Below, piece after piece: positions 35,966 through 48,087 of a stretch of 64,000 nt of DNA. The stretch spans positions 58,522,247 through 58,586,246 of the forward strand of contig NC_088784.1 in assembly GCF_958450345.1 (NCBI RefSeq), given 5' to 3'. Position numbers and translations under genes: made by a program. Origin of the DNA: Calliphora vicina (taxonomy: Eukaryota > Arthropoda > Insecta > Diptera > Calliphoridae). How positions within the stretch are numbered: the first letter of the stretch is position 1; each line of letters starts with the position of its first letter. The notes under the pieces are model-generated. The model worked only from the letters and a program-made list of their open reading frames with translations, made no database searches and had not been told where the DNA came from.

Positions 35966-36965
35966 GGGGCATTTCATGTCAAGTCAAGTCAAGTCAACCA
36001 ACTTTTGAAATCGATGTCTTCCGATCGGGATGAAATTTGCACAGAGGTTAGTTCTGGATAGTAACTCAGACACAATTTTTCAACAAGATCGGTCGAGAAC
36101 TCTCTGTCAAAATTTGACATTTTGGCCAAGCACGTGTTTTTTCTTATCCATGTATCTTATTACCTATTGTTCTTAGCTAAATGTAAGAACAATAGGAAAA
36201 TGTAAGAACAAATAGCTTAGACAGCTCTTTCTTCAATCTTTCAAAAAAAAAAAAAATTAAAACAAAATTTTAATATTTTTTTCCGAAATCAAAAACTTTT
36301 TTGACTTTTTTTTTTAAATGGGTCCTTTTTTTCTTCAAATAAAGCTTAGATATTTTCCTTGAAGACCTATTTGGTCGCTTAGTGGGATGCGAGTTCGGTA
36401 TCTATCAAAATAAATGTTTTGTAACTCAAAATATAAAATTTTTGACTTTTTTTCAAAATCGACCCTTTTGAATTTTTTTTTAGCTCAAACAAAAGCTTAG
36501 ATATTTTCCTTGAAGACCCATTTGGTCGCTTAGTTGGATGCGAGTGGGATATCTATCAAAATAAATTTTTGATTTTTTTTTTGCTCAAAAGAAAGCTTAG
36601 GCCCATTCCTTTAAGATATTTTAGGTCGCTTAGTGGGAAAATAAATATTTTTTAACTCAATTTTTGACTTTTTTTTTGAAAAATTTAACTTTTTTTCAAA
36701 ATGGGCCCTTTTTTAAATTTTTTTTGGCTCAAAAGAAAGCTTAGGTCCATTCCTTTAAGATATTTTAGGTCGCATAGTGGGATGCGAGTTCGGTATCTAT
36801 CAAAATAAATGTTTTGTAACTCAAAACATAAAATTTTTTACTTTTTTTTGCAAAATCAAAAACTTTATTTACTTTTTTTCAAAATTTTTATTATTGTTTT
36901 TTAAAATATATTTTTTTCGAAAGACTGAAGAAAGAGCTATCTAAACTATTTGGGATACATTTTGC
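35959..36965. repeat. GATTTCATG-family element with about 120-bp tandem subrepeats, truncated right
   Basis: Left end GGGGGCATTTCATGTC with AAGTC repeated three times, then GAAATCGATGTCTTCCGATCGG. At least three subrepeats of GGTCGCTTAGTGGGATGCGAG, GTATCTATCAAAATAAATGTTTT separated by T-rich spacers (36373, 36523, 36763). The right inverted end is not present. Confidence 0.65.
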
Positions 36966-39900
36966 TAAGTTACATGTATAAATAAAAATCAAATGTCGTT
37001 CGTTGGTAATTGCATCAGTTGAGAGCGGCTGCACCGATATGGCTAATTTTCTGTTAAATGTTTGTAGTAGACCAATTTATGTTTTTACTGAAAGAAATAT
37101 TCACCACTCCGACTTTTTATTTTTTTTGCTATTTTCTATTTAGCTATTTTTAAGTAATCCAATTTATGTTTTTCTGCATATGTTTCCGTTTTTTACGATC
37201 TGTGATCATTCATATTTCTGAACAAAAATCGATTTTTTATATAAAAACTCAAAATATATAAATTCGCTAATAACTTGGCCAATACGTTTTTAATCAAGAA
37301 AAGGAGCTTGATCTTTGATCACTCATATTTCAGACCAAAATTCGATTACTTATATAAATATTCACAATATCTTAAATAATTGATAACACTGTCCAACAGC
37401 ATTTTTGGAACAGAATAACGACCCTATAATTCTGAAAGGGCATGTTGAGTAGAGCATTTTTGTAGAATAAACTTATAGTCCAGCTGGTCTGAATTTTTTT
37501 TAACAGTGGGTCTAAGTTTTCATTTTTTGATCGAAGGGAGCAGTATACTAACTAAAAAAATGTTGTAAGTTAATATCTGAGAGAATTCTTATGGTCAGAG
37601 TTATATTATGGAATTTTATGGGGATCATTTTTGTGGAAGATCTTAAGCCTTTAGCTCCTCTCTTTAGGGGTCAATTTGACCCTTTTTTGAGAAAATCAAA
37701 TAAAGTCCTTTCCAAAAGGACATTTAGGATTCAAATATTCTACGAAAATTTTTGCCGAAAAATTTCAGTAGGGTCACCAAAGATACCAAAGTTGTAAATA
37801 AAGCTCTTTACGCTTAATTCGCAAGATTACACGTCACCTTTTGTTTCACATTTTTTAAAAAAATCACAAAAAATCTATTTATGAGCTGATATTTAAAATA
37901 TAAATAGTCCTAGAGAAGATCTACAAAAAATATATATACATATGTAAATTATCACTTTTAGGTCAAGAGTTATTTATGTTTATTTATTTATTTATTTATT
38001 TTTTTTAAATTTGTTCCATCTTTTTTTAGTTTTTTAGATATGTCGGGCCTACGGTGGTTCGAAATTGTTTTTTTTTAAATATCACCTATATTCGCGATAA
38101 AATTTCGAATACAATAAAAATAACTTGTTAACAGTATTGTCGTCCCTATAAAAAGTTACATGTAAAAAAGTTGGAACATGTAAAAATGGCCGTATTTTTT
38201 ACGTTTTTTTCAAAAAACACATTTTGCATGGAATATATAAAAAAACGTTAAAATTTTTCAAAAGGGAGCAAGGTTTGTGGAGCTCCTGATGAACAAATAC
38301 AAGCTTTTAGTATAAGTAGTTGGTATTGGTGAAAACCTTAGAACTTGAAGATTAACAGTTTAGTGAAATGAAATAATTTTATGAATTCTTCGGACTTCAT
38401 TTACCTTAGAAACTAAAAAATTTTAATATTGGGATTTTTCATGAACAAAAATATAAAATTTTAAATAATGTAAAATTTTAACGGTTAAAGATGATATAAC
38501 AAAATTTGAAAATAGTGTAGATCCAAATGTCCTTAATGCAATGGAATTATAATCTTTAACACTTTTTATTTTCAAATACCAAAATTCCTATTACGGCGAA
38601 AATGTGTTCCAAAAACTGAGTTTTTTAGAAAACACCCTACGGCGACGTTATTTACTGTGTGATAGTAAAATAACTTTGTGCGTGTTTAAATAAGATATAG
38701 GGCTATACATGCATGGAGCCTTTTCGAGGATCAGTGATTTGCCTTTTTAGAATTTTTTGCTCAAACCAACAAATTTTTTTTTTAATTGGCAAAGTTTGGA
38801 TAAGTCTGGAGGCGACTAGGTCCACTTAAGTAAGTCAAGTTTTACTTTCTACGCTTTTGCATTAGGTTCTCTTTTCGAATCATGTACAAATTTTATATAG
38901 TACCAAAGAAAATTTTTTTCTACAAAAGAAAATATATAGGGATTTTTTTTGGGAAAAAACGTAAAAAATACGGCCATTTTTACATGTACCAACTTTGGAT
39001 GCGTGTAAATTTTTATAGAGACGACATGACTGTTAGGAAGTTATTTTTATAGTATTCGAAATTTTATCGCGTATATAGGTGATATTTTAAAAAAAACTGT
39101 TTCGAACCACCGTAGGCCCGACATATCTAAAAAACTAAAAAAAGATCGAACAAAATTAAAAAAAGTAAATAAATAAACCTAAATAACTCTTGACCTAAAA
39201 GCGATAATCTACATATGTATGTATATATATATTTATAGACCTTCTCTAGGGCTATTTATATTTTAAATATCAGCTCATTCGGAGTATAAATAGATTTTTG
39301 GCGATTTGTTTAAAAAATGTGAGACCCAAGGTGGCGTGCAATTTTGCTAATTAAGCGTAAAGTGCTTTATCTACATCTTTGGTATCTTTGGTAACCCCCA
39401 CTGAAATTTTCCGGCAAATATTTTCATCGAATATTTTAATCCTTAAATATCCTTTTTGAAAGGATTTTTTTTCATTTTCTCAAAAAAGGATCAAATTGAC
39501 CCTTAAGGAGAGGAGCTAAAGGCTTAAGATCTTCCTCAAAAATAATCCCCATAAAATTCCACAATATAACTCTGACAATAAGAATTCTCTTAGACATTTA
39601 CTTACAACATTTTTTTCAGTTAGTATATACTTTCGATCAAAAAATTAAAACTTTGACCCACTGTAAAACAAATTCCAACCAGGTGGACTATAAGTTTATT
39701 CTACAAAAATTATCTACTCAACATGCCCTTTCAGAATTATAGGGTCGGTATTCTGTTCCAATCAAAAAGTCTCAATTTGTTGGACAGTGTAATTGGCAAA
39801 TAAGCGTTTAATAAAGAAAAGAAGCTCGATCTGTGATCACTCATATTTCTGACCAAAATTGAGTTTTTTATATAAAAACTCACAATATGTAAATTTGCAA

Positions 39901-40330
39901 ATTGACCAATTAGCGTTTAATCAAGAAAAATAGCTCGATCTGTGATCCCTCATATTTGAGGCAAAATATCGATTTTTTTTATATAAAAACTCAAAAACTC
40001 TAAATTTGCTAACAACTTGGCCAATACGCGTTTAGTCAAGAAAAGAAGTTCGATCTGTGATCACTCATATTTCTGAAAAAAAAAATCAATTTTTTATATA
40101 AAAACCCAATATATCTAAATTCGCTAATAACTTGGCATATATATTGTTATTATATGAACAAAAATCGTTTTTTTTTTATATAAAATCTCGAAATATCTAA
40201 ATTTGCTAACAACTTGGCCAATAAGAGTTTAATCAAGAAAAGAAGCGCGATCTATGATCACTCATATTTCAGACCAAAATTCGATAACTTATATAAAAAC
40301 TCAAAATATGTATGTACATTGATTACATGG
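36966..40330. repeat. tandem array of about 106-115-bp units, split by an insertion
   Basis: Units contain AACTTGGCCAATACGCGTTTA, AAGAAGCTCGATCTGTGATCA, CTCATATTTCTGACCAAAAT and TTATATAAAAACTCA. Copies start near 37270, 37320, 39798, 39905, 40015, 40210. The array is interrupted between 37388 and 39789 by the inverted-repeat element below. Confidence 0.75.
37388..39789. mobile_element. 2.4-kb element with about 830-bp inverted arms and TAA target duplication
   Basis: Ends CACTGTCCAACA and its inverse TGTTGGACAGTG. Flanks are TAA at 37385-37387 and 39790-39792, and joining the flanks at one TAA restores the tandem unit (CTAATAACTTGG). Arms 37388-38220 and 38940-39789 are inverse copies (for example CCCTATAATTCTGAAAGGGC both ways). 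The 720-bp centre is unique and non-coding. A 3-bp TAA duplication fits PIF/Harbinger, and CACTG ends fit CACTA/EnSpm; no transposase remains to decide. A half copy lies at 10290-11340. Confidence 0.82.
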
Positions 40331-40384
40331 TTTTTGACAACAGACTTAGGTTCTTTGTCTCTCAGTAACACTTCTATGTATATT

Positions 40385-41005
40385 ATTGTGATCGGCCCGG
40401 TTTTTAATAACCGGTTATAATCGGTTTTTTTGGTTAAGTCGGTTTTGGTTAAGCTCACATTTCGAATATCGAAGAAACCGGGTTTTTCTCCTCGAATAGC
40501 CGGTTTTTGAAAACTTACCCAATGCTTTGTTAACTATATGTCCTACAAGTACACTGATTGAAAGATCTTTTCCAATGTCAAGCTGTATAAAAACAAGAGA
40601 TTATTTTAACCTTCACAAGGTCTTCAAATTTACTGACGTTAACCAAAATATAAAATATATATTATTTTGCCGAAAACTAACGTAGTTGTTGACATTTGAA
40701 ATTAAATAAAAGCCATATAATATCAACCACTAGAAAATTAATTTTAGTTTCAAAATGGGTAAGGATAAGGTATTTACCCGGGGAATTACAGTTTTCATAA
40801 AAAAGTACTGATTTTATTGGACCGTTGGTGGTAATGGCGGCTCCTTGCACCTTGGGTTGCTCTTATTTCTTGGCGTCTTAATATTTTGTAAAAAACCGGT
40901 TAAGCGGTTTTTATTAAAAAACCGAAACCGGTTTATATTAAATTGCAATTTTTCGAAGAAATCGAAAACCGGTTTCTAAAAAATGCCCAAGAATCTATCA
41001 CCCTA
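40385..41005. mobile_element. AACCGGTTT-rich hAT-like MITE
   Basis: Right end reads as CATTAGGGTGATAGATTC in inverse. Left end ATTATTGTGATCGGCCCGG is similar but weaker. Both ends are followed by runs of CCGGTTTT words in opposite orientation. No reading frame. Boundaries are approximate. Confidence 0.55.
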
Positions 41006-41287
41006 ATGTATATTTTATTCTATGACCATAAGATTCATTGTACATATTTTAAAATCAAGTAAGTTTTCATGTAAAATTACACAATATGCGTAAATTTATG
41101 TTTATCAAAATCAATTACATACTTTTTCAGCAAAAATACAAACAAAATGTTGTATTTTCAATTTTTATAATATAATAGACATTTTATGTTTAAAATTACA
41201 TATATTGCGCATAAATTCCTACATTAATAGTAGAAAAGTTTCCTACTATTAATGCAGAAAATTTACATGAAAATTTATTAGAGTGTA

Positions 41288-41677
41288 TATCGATGGCTTA
41301 ATATAGAAAGGTCGTATCTCGTTTTTTTTTTTTTTTTTTTTTTTCAAAATCGGGTTTTTTACATATTCTGGTAGACAAATAGACCTCCCTTAAAATATTC
41401 AGTGTTCTATGTTGACGAATAACAGATTTACAGTAATTATAAAGCCCTAACTCATTAAAAAAAATCGGTTGCAAGAAAAACCCCTAACTCATTTAAAGTT
41501 GAATGCATATATTTTGGTTTATAATAAAACAAACAACTTTTCCAAAAACATTTTTTGAAATATTACAAATTAGTTGTTTTTTTTTAATTTCACTTTCTGA
41601 TATTATTGAGTGTTTTCCTTCTCCAGTAAAGTAACTAAAAGTTGAGATACGGACTTTCTATATTAGGCCATCGATAT
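41288..41677. mobile_element. MITE with ATATCGATGGC termini spanning the duplication breakpoint
   Basis: Left ATATCGATGGCTTAATATAGAAAGG and the inverse of the same at 41642-41677 (TCTATATTAGGCCATCGATAT), 390 bp. Only the part from about 41391 is found in the right copy of the segmental duplication, so the duplicated block begins inside this element. Confidence 0.7.
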
Positions 41678-41988
41678 GAATAAAAATTATCATTTTAACA
41701 ATTTCTAACCATTTCAAACCGCTTCTAACAAATCGGACACAAGCATTTTTTTTAATATGAACAGAACAACGTCTGTCGGGTCAGCTAGTTGCTAAATATA
41801 ATACATAATATAAGCTGTGATTTGCATTTGATTTCAATTTAAGTTATATGTATTTTGTCCGACCATATATTAGCAAAAAACAACTAGTTTAGGAATATTT
41901 GAAAATTGCTTGTACTTTGTTGAAAAGATAATTTTCTGTAGAATATACATAAGATTTCTTTCAAAAGTTAAGAAATAATACATATGTA

Positions 41989-42414
41989 CATTAGGCATAT
42001 AACTAATTTTCGCGAAATTTTTGGCATACCACCACGTGATTGCCAATGTTGTATTAGTAATAAAAATCATTTTTTTAGGTCATTTGGAATCAAAAACATC
42101 ACGCACCAACACCAATTTCTAAAATAAACCAAATTTTTTTTTCTCTGAAAAAATATATAAATAATGATATTTTTTTTTTGCCTTATTTAAATATTATATT
42201 TTGAAGTATGTCCGCAGTTATTATTAAAATAAAATATGTTTTTCAAAATAATTGAAAAAATTTAATGAAAATCTTTATTGCGTTTGGTGCGTGAACTTTT
42301 TTAACAACCTCGAAAAAATAATACAGAGGTTTTTCATATTTTTTGATGCTCTATTCGACTATACTATGCCAATTTGCATATTTGCAAAAAATGTCAAAAG
42401 TTATATCCCTAATG
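41989..42414. mobile_element. 426-bp MITE inserted after the duplication, 10-bp target duplication
   Basis: Ends CATTAGGCATATAACT and inverse CATTAGGGATATAACT. Flanked by TACATATGTA at 41979-41988 and 42415-42424. The right copy of the segmental duplication has a single TACATATGTA with no element (about 54993-55010), which is the empty site. Confidence 0.85.
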
Positions 42415-43073
42415 TACATATGTATGTATCTAAATAACAAAAAATTTTCGACTTCCTGCACGAAGGAATAGAGAAACTATTAGAAAAACTATGCTTATGA
42501 GCGATTTCAGCATCCTAAAAATGCAAACTGAAAATTCTATAGAATTAAAAAAAAAACTATGAAACGTATTACATTCATTGATGGCACATTTGCCATTTTG
42601 TTATTATGTACTTAGAAATATTTTTTACGTCAATAACATTTATTACAACAGCAGAATGTTAAAAATTATAAAATTTATTTGCGTAATGTTTGCGAAAACT
42701 ATAGAAAATAATTATACTAACAAAACCCAACCAATATGATTATTTATGACAGTTTTAAAATAAATAAACAACTTATAACATTCCAAAACTACTTTAAATT
42801 TTAAACAAATGGTGTTTGAAAAATAGAAACTCTAATTTCTTTAGGAATTATTATTGTTTTATATTGGAAGATTTTTCGTTGAAACATCTAAATAATAAAG
42901 AAAAATTACAACTTTTTTATATCTACATATTTGTATTATATTATTGTATAAACATGTTTGAACAAGTTGTAAATGAATACATGCGAACTATTATATCATA
43001 TTATAATTCTGATACACAATGCACATTTTGAAATACCCTTTTTCGTATTATTTACAAAGTAGCAGTACAGATC

Positions 43074-43080
43074 TATATAA
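43074..43080 (+). promoter_or_regulatory. TATA box of the left secreted-protein gene
   Basis: TATATAA, 45 bases before the ATG, identical in the right copy. This fits a transcription start near 43105 and a short leader. Confidence 0.7.
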
Positions 43081-43124
43081 ACTACCTGGAATTAAAACAT
43101 CGTTAGATTTACATTTCGTTAACC

Positions 43125-43587
43125 ATGAAGTATCTCAACATTATTGTAGGGTTTATAGCTCTTTTGGCAGTTTGCCATGCTATTGAAACTGTACGTATTT
43201 TATTATTTAGTTTTCTCAAATAAACTTGAAACTTTAAAAACTTTCCAACAGACCACAACGGCAGCACCAGATGATACAACTTCAGACAGTGCTACGGAAG
43301 GTACCACAGAAATTGCAAATGAAAGTACCACAGACAGTGCAAGTGAAACAACTACGGAAAGCCCAGCTGAAAGTACCACGGAAAGTCCAGCTGAAACTAC
43401 AACAGATAGTAACCAGTTAATAGAAAAGGATAATACGACACAACCACCACCACCACCCCACCACTTCCATTTCCACCAGGAAAGCCTGGAAAACCAAGTA
43501 AACCTGGTAAACCAGGTAATAATGGAAAGCATAGTGAACATGGTAAACCAGGTGAACATGGTAGACCAAGTGAACATGGCAGACTAG
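43125..43587 (+). pseudogene. secreted mucin/collagen-like/Gly-rich protein, frameshifted left copy
   Basis: Exons 43125-43190 (signal peptide MKYLNIIVGFIALLAVCHA) and from 43252, after a 61-bp intron (GTACGT...CAACAG). The Thr/Ser region is intact, but the poly-Pro codons (43441-43480) are 5 bp longer than in the right copy. The frame therefore shifts and gives HFHFHQESLENQ and VNMVDQ-type sequence up to TAG at 43585-43587, 133 aa in all. In the original frame, 198 codons (43479-44075) remain open, coding the collagen-like and Gly-rich parts up to the same final GRPGR. Either a young pseudogene or a sequence error. Poly(A) signal AATAAA at 44132. Confidence 0.82.
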
Positions 43588-44075
43588 GTGAACATGGTAG
43601 ACCAGGTGAACATGGTAAACATGATGAACATGGCAGACCTGGTGAACATGGTAGACCAAGTGGATCCAAAGGAGACAATCGCCCTGGATCTGAAAAACAT
43701 CACGGACCAGCAGGGCCAGAAGGATCTGGAGGTTTTGGTGGACCTGGAAGTCAAGGTGGTTTCGGTGGCCCTAGTAGACAAGGAGGATTTGGTGGACAAG
43801 GAAGTCAAAGTGGTTTCGGCGGTCCTAGCAGACAAGGAGGATTCGGTGGTCAAGGCGGTTTCGGTGGGCTTGGACAACAAGGTGGATTTGGTGGTCCAGG
43901 TCAAAGACAAGGACTTTTTGGACGCCCTGGAAATCAGGGAGGTTTTGGTGGTCTAGGAAGTCAAGGTGGAAATCTAGGAGGTTTTGGTAGCCCTGGAAAA
44001 CAAGGAGGTTTTCTCACACAACCAAACTTTGGAGGTTTCAGTAGACCTGATGGCTTCGGAAGACCTGGCAGATAA
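43588..44075 (+). pseudogene. out-of-frame remainder of the left copy (Gly-rich region)
   Basis: Read in the ancestral frame this gives GEHGRPGEHGKHDEHGRP, then GGFGGPGSQGG-like repeats and the C-terminus GFGRPGR, TAA at 44073-44075, without a single stop. It lacks several Gly-rich repeat units present in the right copy. Confidence 0.78.
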
Positions 44076-44364
44076 GAATATAAAATTTTCAAATTATCCA
44101 CATAAACCTTAACACCAAAATATCACATCTTAATAAAAATTATAATGTTTAAAAAAAAAATTATTATATTAAAATAAAAACTCCCTGCAACCAAAAAAAT
44201 TTATAAATTTACTTCTGACTTTTCTTTGGAGATGTATTTACTTATAACCAAAATTTGTTGAATCTTTAAATCCATTCTATAACATGGAAAATCTAACAAT
44301 ATCTGCTAGATAATCTCCAAGTTCTTAAAGTAAATCTATAAAATAAGTAAATTAAAAAATAATC

Positions 44365-44475
44365 CCCATGTGCATAAACAATTTTTAAATTTACTAAAGG
44401 TTTATAAAACAAAATTCCATACGAAATTTGAATAATAAACCTTTGATAAATTTAAAAATGGTTTATGCATATGGG
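44365..44475. mobile_element. 111-bp hairpin MITE, absent from the right copy
   Basis: CCCATGTGCATAAACAATTT ... and the inverse of CCCATATGCATAAACCATTT, pairing for about 40 bp on each side (TTTAAATTTA, AAAGGTTTAT). The homologous place in the right copy (about 57085) has no such sequence. Confidence 0.8.
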
Positions 44476-44670
44476 TGTAAGACTTTTAGTAAAAATCTCG
44501 AAAACTGACGAAACTTCTTTTAAAATTTTTGCAAAGTTATGATAAGCGTGATAAAATTTGGGTGAACTCTTTTCGACTACTGTTTAGAATTATGAAATAA
44601 AACTTATATTCTACACACAATTGTCGATCTAATTATATTCTACTGTAAATATTAAATATTTTCTATATAT

Positions 44671-45526
44671 TTTTAAATTTATATGTAAAGTATATTTACA
44701 TTTTGTACTGAATTTGTGTAATAACTTATACAATATTTAAATAAAAATAAAGTAGGGTGTTTTATAAAATGATTTTATGGCTACCTTTGGATAACATTTT
44801 TCAATAACTTTGTAAGGTCATATTTCATCTTCGTATTGAATACGCAGCATCGCTATACCATTATTCAGCTTATCCTCAAACATTGTTGACCTTAGATATG
44901 CCTTTTTTCGGCGACTGACATTGAAATAAATATTTTTAATATTTTATGATGGTTGAGGGAAACATTCTAAAAATGCCTTTTAACTTTCACATGGAATATT
45001 TATGCATTTTTCCATTTTTGTTGCCAATGAAAAATTTTATAAAAATTTGCTTTTAAATTTTTTTTTTCTGTTTTGAAAAATTTTTTAAATTCATAAATAA
45101 TTTGATCAGCTACATTTTGTATCTCAATATAAGAAAGTTTTATTATATTTTTTTGCAGAAGCTTGGGTATATCAAACACATTTAAAATATCTTCAGAATA
45201 ACAATGAAATGTGTGTCATAAAGCGATAAAATTCCTCGCAGTTTTGTATGGGGTGATTGAGCTTAAATCTTGGCTTTACAAAGGGGATTTCCAACGTCTC
45301 ACAAAGTGATCTGCTCTATAAAAAATACTACAATATTAAAATTCATCTCGGCTTCATCTCTTTTATTTTGCAATGTTAATTTAAGCGACATAATTATATT
45401 TGAAGTTTTATACAAGTAAAAATTGTTTTTTTTTTGAAAAATTACACATAAAGACCCTGTTAATGTAAGACTGTCACAAACCATGTTCATTCCACATATC
45501 ATTTCGAATCTGTCTATCTATATATG
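44671..45526. other. intergenic, no gene recognised
   Basis: AT-rich; no repeat boundary or exon seen. Confidence 0.45.
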
Positions 45527-45945
45527 GGGCATTTCATGTCAAGTGAACCAACTTTTGAAATCGATGGCTTCTGATCGGTATGAAATTTGCACCAAGGTTA
45601 GTAGTTCTATTGGATAGTAACTCAGACACAATTTTTCAACAAGATCGGTCGAGAACTCTCAGAGATAGAGGGGTTCAAAATTTTACATTTTGGTCAAGCA
45701 GGTGTTTTTTCTTATCCATATATCCTACATATTACCTATTGTTCTTAGCAAAATGTGTCCCAAATAGCTTAGATAGCTCTTTCTTCAATCTTTCGAATAA
45801 AATATTTAAAAAAAAAATAAAACAATTTTAATATTTTTGACTTCTTTTTTAAAATGGGCCCTTTTTTTCTTAAAATAAAGCTTAGATATTTTCCTTGAAG
45901 ACTTATTTGGTCGCTTACACAGAAAAAAGTTTCAACATAAATATT

Positions 45946-46452
45946 AAGGGTCCTCATGTAAACGCTTAAAAGCAATCTGTGCATTTTTACACTCTCGCAA
46001 ATGAAATGTCAAAAAATGTATGGAAATTCGTTTGCACAACTCCGATAAGTTTGCGCGACAATTTAGACTCGCAAACTTGAATTTATTGTGCATTTGATGA
46101 ATCAGCTGCTTTTGTTTACTTTTATTTATAAGAAATAAAAATCAAATAAAATATAAAAATTTTGTGCATGTGAAAATTGTGTAACTTTGGAACAGAATGA
46201 TTGTATTAAATGACATTGTGTATGAAAACATTAACCAACAGCTAGAACATAAACAAAGTCCTCCAAACTATGTATACCACCGTTTGTTCCAAAGATTTAA
46301 CTTTCATTCAACATTTTAAAATTAAAATTTATACAATTTGAAAAAAAATTATTAAAGCTTTTGTTGAATTTATGTATTTTTATTTGACAAATATAAATTT
46401 TCTGTATAAACTTGCACAAATGGGAAACTTAAGCGTTTAAATGAGTACCCTT
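45946..46452. mobile_element. MITE nested in 45918-47292, AAGGGTCCTCATG ends
   Basis: Left AAGGGTCCTCATGTAAACGC(TTAA) and right its inverse with few mismatches (TTAAGCGTTTAAATGAGTACCCTT), 507 bp. Non-coding. Confidence 0.7.
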
Positions 46453-46949
46453 ATTATGATTTGATTTCATTGATTTCAATTCATAACATTTATAAATAAT
46501 TTCTTAAATAGTATGATTTTGTTCATATTTTATGTTTTCAAAAAAAAAAATCTAGAAGGCTTGAAAAATATTATTTCAATTTCATTTACATATATTTTTA
46601 TGTTGTTCAAAAATGTTAGAAATTTTCTTTTGGAAATTTTTTATTTTTTTATGATTTTCAGCTACAAAATGAGAAAAAATGCGCGAAATTCACAAAATTT
46701 TGTTAAAAGGATGAAATGCTTTAATGTTTGTTAATATTTTATTATGATTAATGATATTTTTTAAGTTTCAGATATTTATAATTCATCTCAATATATTGGC
46801 CAATATACGGCTATTATGCAAACATTTTTAAAATAATTCATTAGATAATACAATTATAATGCAATTTATTATAAAATACCATACAATTTACGTAAAAAAA
46901 AGCAAAAAAATCCGTCATGTACAATTTTATAATATTTATGAACATGTTC

Positions 46950-47186
46950 AAGGCGTATTAACAAGGTGAGTGCATAAAATCAGCTGTTTCTTAATTCGCT
47001 GTGGTTTTATGTACACTATATGTCAAACTTTGTTTATGTTTACATTTGTTATTGTAAATAACATAGTAATATTTTAATTCGCCTTGATTTTGACATTTAC
47101 CGTACATTTTAACAAAAACAAATTGCCTGTTGTTTTTGCATTGTTGTATTTGTTGCCGGGACGCACTCACCTTGTTAATACGCCTT
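46950..47186. mobile_element. 237-bp MITE with 24-bp inverted repeats and about 10-bp target duplication
   Basis: Perfect inverted ends AAGGCGTATTAACAAGGTGA(GTGC). Flanks GAACATGTTC (46940-46949) and GAGCATGTTC (47187-47196), one mismatch. Long perfect ends and a 9-10-bp duplication are typical of Mutator-like elements; assignment is inference. Confidence 0.8.
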
Positions 47187-48087
47187 GAGCATGTTCTTAT
47201 TCTGAATGAAAATAGTTTGGGAAAAAAAAGTCAAGTTCGATTAATAATATTTATTACAAAATTCATTCCAATTATGAATTTCTTTTTCTGTGTAGTGGGA
47301 TATCTATCAAAATAAATATTTTGTAACTCAAAGCGTACAATTTTTTACTTTTTTTGCAAAATCAAAAACTTTGTTGACGTTTTTTTTCAAAATGGACCCT
47401 TTTTTATTTTTTTTTTAACTCAAAAACAAGCTTGTTCTATTCCTTTAAGACCTATTTGGTCGCTTAGTGGGATGCGAGTGGGATATCTATCAAAATAAAT
47501 ATTTTGTAACTCAAGATATACAATATTGACTTTATTTGGCAAATTCTTTTTGCAAAATTGGCCTTTTTTATATATTTTTTTTGCTAAAAAGAAAGCGTAG
47601 TTGATTTCCTTTAAGTCCTGTTTGGTGGCTTAGTGGGATGCGTGTGGAATAAATATCAAAATAAATGTTTTGTAACTGAAGATATACAATTTTTGTTTTT
47701 TTTTTTGCAAAATCAAAAACTTTTTTGACTTTTTTTTATATGGGCCCATTATTCCTATTCCTTTCTGGGTTAAAACATTTATTTTGATAGATATCCCACT
47801 CGCATCCCACCATGCGACAAAATAGGTGTTAAAGGAAAGACCTAAACTTTCTCTTGAGCAAAAATATTTTTTAAAAAAACAATTTCAAAAATTGTATGTT
47901 TTGCGTTACAAAATATTTATTTTGATAGATATCCCACTCGCATCCCACTAAGCGACCAAATAGGTCTTAAAGGAATAGACCAAGGCTTTTTTTGAGCTAA
48001 AAAAAATATTAAAAAGGGACCATTTTGAAAAAAAAGTCAACAAAGTTTTTGATTTTGCAAAATAAGTCAAAAATTTTATGTTTTGAG

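Larger units (their letters stand above)
41391..44670 (+). repeat. segmental duplication, left copy
   Basis: Near-identical to 54385-57300 over upstream sequence, promoter, both exons, intron and 3' region. Differences visible by eye are two insertions here (41989-42414 and 44365-44475), a 5-bp length change in the poly-Pro codons, and deletions of Gly-rich repeat units here or expansions in the other copy. Similarity fades at about 44670 / 57300. Confidence 0.88.
45918..47292. mobile_element. 1375-bp insertion with CACAGAAAAA termini and TA duplication
   Basis: Starts CACAGAAAAAAG and ends CTTTTTCTGTG. TA precedes (45916-45917) and follows (47293-47294). Deleting it restores CGCTTAGTGGGATA..., found intact in sibling repeats. 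TA duplication suggests Tc1/mariner-type mobilisation, but no transposase is seen. Two MITEs lie inside. Confidence 0.78.

Noticed and set aside
36966..40330. Regular about 110-bp repeat that might suggest a CRISPR-like array
   Set aside because: Units are wholly repetitive with no unique spacers, in a eukaryotic genome; it is a tandem satellite-like array.
43203..43910. Several 80-124-codon minus-strand frames opposite the left Gly-rich gene (and 55791-56322 opposite the right)
   Set aside because: Antisense shadows of tandem triplet repeats; similar frames appear at the same place in both copies.
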